Source of the DNA: JBBAAW01 sp964574405
Lineage (GTDB): Bacteria; Patescibacteriota; WWE3; UBA101185; UBA10185
Reading direction: 5' to 3'
Assembly (NCBI GenBank): GCA_964574405.1
Contig: CAZNNN010000026.1
Span: 1-9,528, forward strand
DNA length: 9,528 nucleotides
In this document: positions 5,468 through 9,528 of the stretch, one piece after another
Position numbering within the stretch: the first letter of the stretch is position 1
How the letters are laid out: each line of letters opens with the position of its first letter
Notes under the pieces: model-generated
Seen by the model: the letters and a program-made list of their open reading frames with translations, nothing else
Database searches by the model: none
What the model was told of the DNA's origin: nothing
Translations under genes and position numbers: made by a program

Positions 5468-6271
5468 CTAGCCAAGTTCGCCGGTGTTTACGCGCATTTC
5501 TAGGTCTTTATCATAAACCCACTTGCGCTTGCTGTCGTCACTATAATAATTAAGAATCTTTAATCGATAAAAGATGGCTAGGGTGTCTAGGATCATGGCT
5601 TGGATGTGCTTGTCAAAAATTATGAGACTAGAAAATGAAGTATTATCAAAGCCCAGCCGTACTTTTACTGGCGCCTCGTAGATGCGGTTAAAGCCAAGAT
5701 TTCTTGCTACCGCCAGTATTTCTATATCAAAAGCAAACTGTTTAACTAGCAAGCGTGGTAATACTTTTTCTAACACCTGGCGTTTGTAAACCTTTAAACC
5801 CGTTTGGGTATCTTTTAAATTAAGCCCAAAAAGAATTTTTACCATCATATAATAAACAAAACTATATACTTTACGCATTAAAGGGTATTTGTTGACTTGG
5901 GAAACTGGGTGTTTTTTGCTGGCCACTACAATATCCGCGTTGTACCACTCCATGTGTTCTAAAAGCATAGAGATGCCGTTGGGGTCAATATCCATGCCGG
6001 AGTCAATAAAAGAAATATAATCCCCCGTGGCGCGCGCCATGCCGTAACGAACTGCGTAGCCCTTGCCCTTGTTAATATCGTACTTATAGACTTGTAGATT
6101 TGGTTGTTTTACTTTTTTGGCTTCTTTAAAGGAATCGTCTGGCGAGCCGTCCACTACAGCTATTACCTCGTAATCCCAGCGGGTTTTGCTCATGGTGGTG
6201 CAAATAGTTTCCAGGTCAACCTTAATGGTTTTTTCCTGCTTATAAATTGGAATAATTATTGAGACCTTCAT
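5468..6271 (-). CDS. GT2 family glycosyltransferase, DPM1/polyprenyl-phosphate sugar synthase-like
   Basis: This 267-residue protein starts MKVSIIIPIY. It carries VVDGSPDDS (39-47), the nucleotide-binding strand; NKGKGYAVRYGM (67-78) and ATGDYISFIDSGMDIDP (81-97), where D90 and D94 take the place of the metal-binding DxD/DADLQ; and DTQTGLKVYKRQV (154-166) with FAFDIEILAVARNLGF (179-194), the conserved second half of DPM1/DPG-synthase-like enzymes. No clear transmembrane helices follow, unlike GtrB-type relatives. The family transfers a sugar from a nucleotide donor to a polyprenyl phosphate at the inner face of the membrane, feeding GT-C enzymes like the one upstream. Its ATG directly follows the TAA of the flippase, with AAAGGTGG seven bases before it, so the two are co-translated. 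The specific sugar cannot be told from sequence. Confidence 0.9.
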   Translation of the reverse strand: MKVSIIIPIYKQEKTIKVDLETICTTMSKTRWDYEVIAVVDGSPDDSFKEAKKVKQPNLQVYKYDINKGKGYAVRYGMARATGDYISFIDSGMDIDPNGISMLLEHMEWYNADIVVASKKHPVSQVNKYPLMRKVYSFVYYMMVKILFGLNLKDTQTGLKVYKRQVLEKVLPRLLVKQFAFDIEILAVARNLGFNRIYEAPVKVRLGFDNTSFSSLIIFDKHIQAMILDTLAIFYRLKILNYYSDDSKRKWVYDKDLEMRVNTGELG

Positions 6272-7588
6272 TTATTTGCCACCTTTACAATCACTTTTTC
6301 TATCACCTGCGTGTAGTGATTGTACGACATAAATGATGATAAATAAACAGGCAATGCCCACGGACAAAATATTTGCCTTAACGATACTGTAAATAGTGGT
6401 GTGGAAGTATGTTATGAGGCCGTATTGTAAAGCGCACGCGGGCAGGATAACTAAGAAGGCTTTGGTTTTATTAATGGCTAAAAGGAACATGGAGAGAAAA
6501 GTAATTAAGATGTATAAAGCCACAAAGACGGAAAAAAGTGGCAAATAGGTTATGGACTCGGTAAATTTTCCTCCAAACATAATAGAATTTATAACCTGCG
6601 GGAAGAGCGCAAAACACACCAGCCCACCCGATATTAATAGCAATTGTAATAATAAGAATTTTATAAAACGGGTTTTATAATTTAACCCAGAGGCGTAAAG
6701 GTGTGAAATTTGGGGAAACATTACCACCTGAACAATGCTAGCCCCAAAAAGAAAAACCTTGCTTATGGTAACTACTCCCGCGTAGATACCGGCATTGTAG
6801 GGAGTAAGAAAATGTTTGACTAAAATAATATCTAGGTTGTTAAGTAGGGCTATACCTGAATTAATAAATAGTACTGGAATGCTAAAAAGAAGAAGTGCTT
6901 TGTAAAGAGCTGGTAGTTTTTGGTGGATCAAATTTTGAGCCGGATTGTTACCTTGTTTAAAGTTTTTATTGAGTAACAGGATTGACACCAGAAAACTTAA
7001 AATTCCCACTACAGCTAAACCCGCATAAGCACCAGAAACGGCAAAACCGGCGTAAACCAAACTAAGCGGGACGATAAGTCTAAAAAATTGGGAGATTACA
7101 GAAAGAAAGGCAAAGGCTTTGAAGCGCAGTAAACCCTGTAAATAAGAGGACGGGGCAACATTTAAAAAGGAAAATGCTAGGCAAACCGCAAAAACAAAAA
7201 TTACGGGGGTTTTACCGATGTTTAGATAGGCAGAGACCTGGTTGTTTAACAAGATAAAAAGGAGTGACACCACTGTGCCAAGTACCAGAGATAGTTTGGT
7301 AAAGTTCCAGAAAAAGCGTTTTAGGGTGTAAAAATCGCGTTGGGCGAGAAGTTTAGTAACTTCTCTAATGAGCGAGGTAGCTACGGCTCCCGCGGGAATG
7401 CCAAAAATTATGGAAAGTGAAAGAAAAGCGTTAAAAGTGCCAAAATCTTCAATGGAGAGCAGATGACCCAAACCAATTTGCAAAAAATAGCTAAAAATAC
7501 TACCTATAAATGCACCCACGGTTACAATAAAAGTGCCGGCAAGCACCGGATTGCGTGAGAGTGCCTTAACGCGTTCTCCTAGGTGCAT
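6272..7588 (-). CDS. Wzx/MATE-like lipid-linked oligosaccharide flippase
   Basis: This 438-residue membrane protein has about twelve hydrophobic segments (near 16-40, 54-75, 97-116, 128-148, 160-181, 185-206, 232-255, 265-290, 310-330, 348-371, 377-397, 404-424). The opening (GAFIGSIFSYFLQIGLGHLL, then SIEDFGTFNAFLSLS) and the mid-protein LDIILVKHFLTPYNAGIYAG (252-271) are typical of the polysaccharide biosynthesis/MATE-fold flippase family. Such proteins move undecaprenyl- or similar lipid-linked sugars from the cytoplasmic to the outer leaflet. The gene begins right at the TAA of the GT-C gene (7589-7591), preceded by AAAGGAG, and its own stop abuts the GT2 start. The location between a GT2 and a GT-C gene fits export of the substrate they share. 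The charged tail (GDRKSDCKGGK) is likely cytoplasmic. Confidence 0.9.
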   Translation of the reverse strand: MHLGERVKALSRNPVLAGTFIVTVGAFIGSIFSYFLQIGLGHLLSIEDFGTFNAFLSLSIIFGIPAGAVATSLIREVTKLLAQRDFYTLKRFFWNFTKLSLVLGTVVSLLFILLNNQVSAYLNIGKTPVIFVFAVCLAFSFLNVAPSSYLQGLLRFKAFAFLSVISQFFRLIVPLSLVYAGFAVSGAYAGLAVVGILSFLVSILLLNKNFKQGNNPAQNLIHQKLPALYKALLLFSIPVLFINSGIALLNNLDIILVKHFLTPYNAGIYAGVVTISKVFLFGASIVQVVMFPQISHLYASGLNYKTRFIKFLLLQLLLISGGLVCFALFPQVINSIMFGGKFTESITYLPLFSVFVALYILITFLSMFLLAINKTKAFLVILPACALQYGLITYFHTTIYSIVKANILSVGIACLFIIIYVVQSLHAGDRKSDCKGGK

Positions 7589-9259
7589 TTAAAGTTCTCT
7601 CCTTTGATACACATTGTACATTTTAACACCGCGCAGATAGATGGAATCCAGATAGATTAATGTAAACCGGGTTTCTTGGTTGGAATAATCGTCCCAAATA
7701 GGATACACAAAATAAGTAGTTCTCCGCGCGTTGGGAGACAAATCCTCAATAGTTGCCCACCCGCCAATTTTTCTGATAAACGGCCAAATTTGGGTATAAT
7801 ACTTTTCCGGAAAAGCTACCGTTAGTTTGTGCGATAGAGCTTTTTGATTGTCAAAAGATTGACCTTGGGTAAAAAGTTCAAGCCGGTTTGTTTTTATAAG
7901 GTCAGCAAAATACTGCGTTACTTGGTGCTGACCAATAATCCATTTTGGTTCTAGGGTGTAAATACCCTTAGCGAGCCCGCCAAACATGGGGTTATAGTAA
8001 GAAAAATAATCTGGAGTTAGGGCTAGACTTTGATAGGCAAATAATCCCACAAAAGCCGTAATCGCAACAAGTTTTCGTGCCATTTGAAAAATGGGAGCGA
8101 AGCCGGGACCCGTTTTGAAAAGGGCATAAAACTTGCCAAGTAACCATGTATAGAAAAATCCTGCCAGTAAACTTATTGACGCGAGAGCCGGGAGGATATA
8201 ACGATCCAGTTTTTTGGTGGGAATAATAATCTCTAGTAAGTAGCCTACGGTAAAGATAAATCCCAACAAGATAAATCTTTTAGCTTTGTCTGCGCCAAAA
8301 TGTGGCACGATTCTCTTAACGAGAAACGCAAAAAACACAATTCCCGTAACGAGAAACGGTGAGAATTTAAACGCCATCACCACAAAGTAATAAAAGAGTC
8401 CAGGATTTTCTGTATACTTACCAAAATAGATTTGCGTATGTTCGCCCTCCAAACCGGTTTCTTTGATGCCTCGAATAAAAACATAATCCAGTGTATTTAG
8501 CGGGTGTACCCACATAGATGGCCAAAGGATAAAGTAAGTTAACAATACCGGTGCTAGCCAGATAGCCGATGTTTTTATAACTCTTCTCAAACTCCCGTGT
8601 TGGTATACAACAATCGAAAGCAAAGAAAACGGAAGCATAAAAATAGCAGTAGATTTAGTGAGAATAGAAAGTCCCGCCAACACCGCCGATAGTATTAGTC
8701 CAGACAGCTTAACTGACCGCTGTTCTTCCCTAGCCGTTTCTAGGGTGTAAAACAGCCACACAAAACTAGCCAGCATAAATGAAGTCATTAAGGCTTCCAG
8801 ATGAATTACACGGGTTAAGGCGTAAAAGAAGGGTTCAAAGGAAAGTAAAAACATAGTAATAACCGCATACTTTTTTCCAAATAATTTTCTTAGAGGATAA
8901 AACGCCAAAGCCAAGGTTAAACCAATAGCCAGCACAATAAAAAACTTTTGAAAAAAATGCAAAGCAAAAACCTCCCCCACCGGGTCAAGTGCCTCATCTG
9001 GGCAGGGAATCACCGCACAATACAGCCCCTCAAACTTAACCGCCACCGTGCCAATCCACATAAGCGTTACACCCGGGTGATATTTTTGAAGAGTTTTGTC
9101 AAAGTCTAAATTAAAGACTCCGCTTCCAAAGTCGTAAATTCTAGCTTTCCACTTCCATGTGTCCGTATTAAACATTTCTGCGCCCAAATACGGTGCGCGG
9201 GCAAGGCAGAAGATCACAAAAAACAAAATCTCGTAGCGATATTTTTTAATAAGTTTCAC
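7589..9259 (-). CDS. GT-C membrane glycosyltransferase, PMT/ArnT-like
   Basis: This 556-residue protein fits the PMT_2/ArnT-type GT-C fold. It has an N-terminal helix (about 10-26), then a first outer loop with acidic NTDTW (31-35), the usual site of the catalytic aspartate, and HPGVT (61-65). TRVIHLEALM (149-158), WPSMWVHP (246-253) and KLDRYILPAL (350-359) follow, among roughly ten to twelve membrane helices. TPDYFSYYNPMFGG (415-428) leads into a soluble C-terminal part of about 140 residues. Such enzymes use polyprenyl-phosphate sugars on the outer face to modify proteins, lipids or glycans. The true start codon is GTG at 9257-9259, overlapping the TGA of the upstream gene by four bases (GTGA). 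No Shine-Dalgarno is visible, so it depends on translational coupling. The acceptor is unknown. Confidence 0.88.
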   Translation of the reverse strand: MKLIKKYRYEILFFVIFCLARAPYLGAEMFNTDTWKWKARIYDFGSGVFNLDFDKTLQKYHPGVTLMWIGTVAVKFEGLYCAVIPCPDEALDPVGEVFALHFFQKFFIVLAIGLTLALAFYPLRKLFGKKYAVITMFLLSFEPFFYALTRVIHLEALMTSFMLASFVWLFYTLETAREEQRSVKLSGLILSAVLAGLSILTKSTAIFMLPFSLLSIVVYQHGSLRRVIKTSAIWLAPVLLTYFILWPSMWVHPLNTLDYVFIRGIKETGLEGEHTQIYFGKYTENPGLFYYFVVMAFKFSPFLVTGIVFFAFLVKRIVPHFGADKAKRFILLGFIFTVGYLLEIIIPTKKLDRYILPALASISLLAGFFYTWLLGKFYALFKTGPGFAPIFQMARKLVAITAFVGLFAYQSLALTPDYFSYYNPMFGGLAKGIYTLEPKWIIGQHQVTQYFADLIKTNRLELFTQGQSFDNQKALSHKLTVAFPEKYYTQIWPFIRKIGGWATIEDLSPNARRTTYFVYPIWDDYSNQETRFTLIYLDSIYLRGVKMYNVYQRREL

Positions 9260-9528
9260 GGGGTAATTCTAACATTTTCTTGAACATCACCACCGTAAAT
9301 TGTACTAGAAGTTTTATTTACAAGGCTGACTATATTGGAAACGGACATAATTAAGGATGGTAATAGTACTATTAGTATAGGAATGATTTTATGAAATGGT
9401 TTTTTAAATTTATAGATAACTAAAGAAAAAGCCCAGCCAGCGAGTAGAAAGAAATATGGATAAACAACCATGTAATAATGTGAGCGGTTTTTTTCCAGCC
9501 CCGAGATATAAAATGTTAAAGCAAGGAA
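9256..9528 (-). CDS. C-terminal end of a second GT-C-like membrane protein, partial
   Basis: The reading frame is open to the right edge of the window, so the ATG at 9469-9471 is internal and the gene continues outside. The 90 visible residues read EKNRSHYYMVVYPYFFLLAG, which resembles the KxDRYxLPxxP segment of PMT-like glycosyltransferases (compare KLDRYILPAL in the next gene). Two hydrophobic stretches follow, then a short polar tail ending NVRITP. It lacks the long soluble C-terminus of its neighbour. It overlaps that neighbour by four bases and is its upstream operon partner. Identification as GT-C rests on one motif and hydrophobicity. Another polytopic glycan enzyme is possible. Confidence 0.6.
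   Translation of the reverse strand, partial: FLALTFYISGLEKNRSHYYMVVYPYFFLLAGWAFSLVIYKFKKPFHKIIPILIVLLPSLIMSVSNIVSLVNKTSSTIYGGDVQENVRITP

Overview
The window looks like a piece of chromosome from a small-genome, AT-rich bacterium, most likely from the Candidate Phyla Radiation (Patescibacteria, perhaps Microgenomates or a relative). This is inferred from the gene mix: several DUF4143-type AAA+ ATPases, single-domain GT2 glycosyltransferases, PMT-like membrane glycosyltransferases and tightly packed genes. TGA is used as a stop and table-11 reading gives sensible proteins. There is no rRNA, tRNA or marker gene to fix the taxonomy. Every gene I accept is on the minus strand, so transcription runs from high to low coordinates.

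Right part (5468-9528): a compact surface-glycan gene run. In order of transcription it holds the C-terminal end of a GT-C-like membrane protein cut by the window edge, a complete GT-C glycosyltransferase (PMT/ArnT type), a 12-helix Wzx/MATE-like flippase, and a soluble GT2 enzyme of the DPM1-like type. The genes overlap by 4 nt or abut stop-to-start, so they are almost certainly one translationally coupled operon. A plausible division of labour is that GT2 enzymes build or charge lipid-linked sugars, the flippase moves a lipid-linked glycan across the membrane, and the GT-C enzymes transfer sugars on the outer face. The substrates are unknown.

Left part (1-5464): accessory genes. Three AAA+ ATPases of the archaeal/DUF4143 type are interleaved with one membrane-anchored GT2 enzyme (2800-3810) and one Panacea-domain (DUF4065, SocA-like) antitoxin-type gene (719-1306). 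ATPase 3 (3948-5357) keeps a PD-(D/E)XK-like D...ExK motif at its C-terminus. ATPase 2 (1423-2706) has lost the E and K of that motif. ATPase 1 (1-391) is cut by the window edge and appears frameshifted near its start. A short stretch at 441-554 resembles a decayed piece of a further ATPase.

The most interesting structure is regulatory. ATPase 2 and ATPase 3 each have two repeat units spaced exactly 33 bp apart (about three helical turns) just upstream, although the two repeat sequences are unrelated. ATPase 1 has a perfect 10-bp inverted repeat abutting its candidate start codon. This suggests that each ATPase has its own operator, possibly bound by its own product. No CRISPR array, insertion sequence, tRNA or rRNA was seen.
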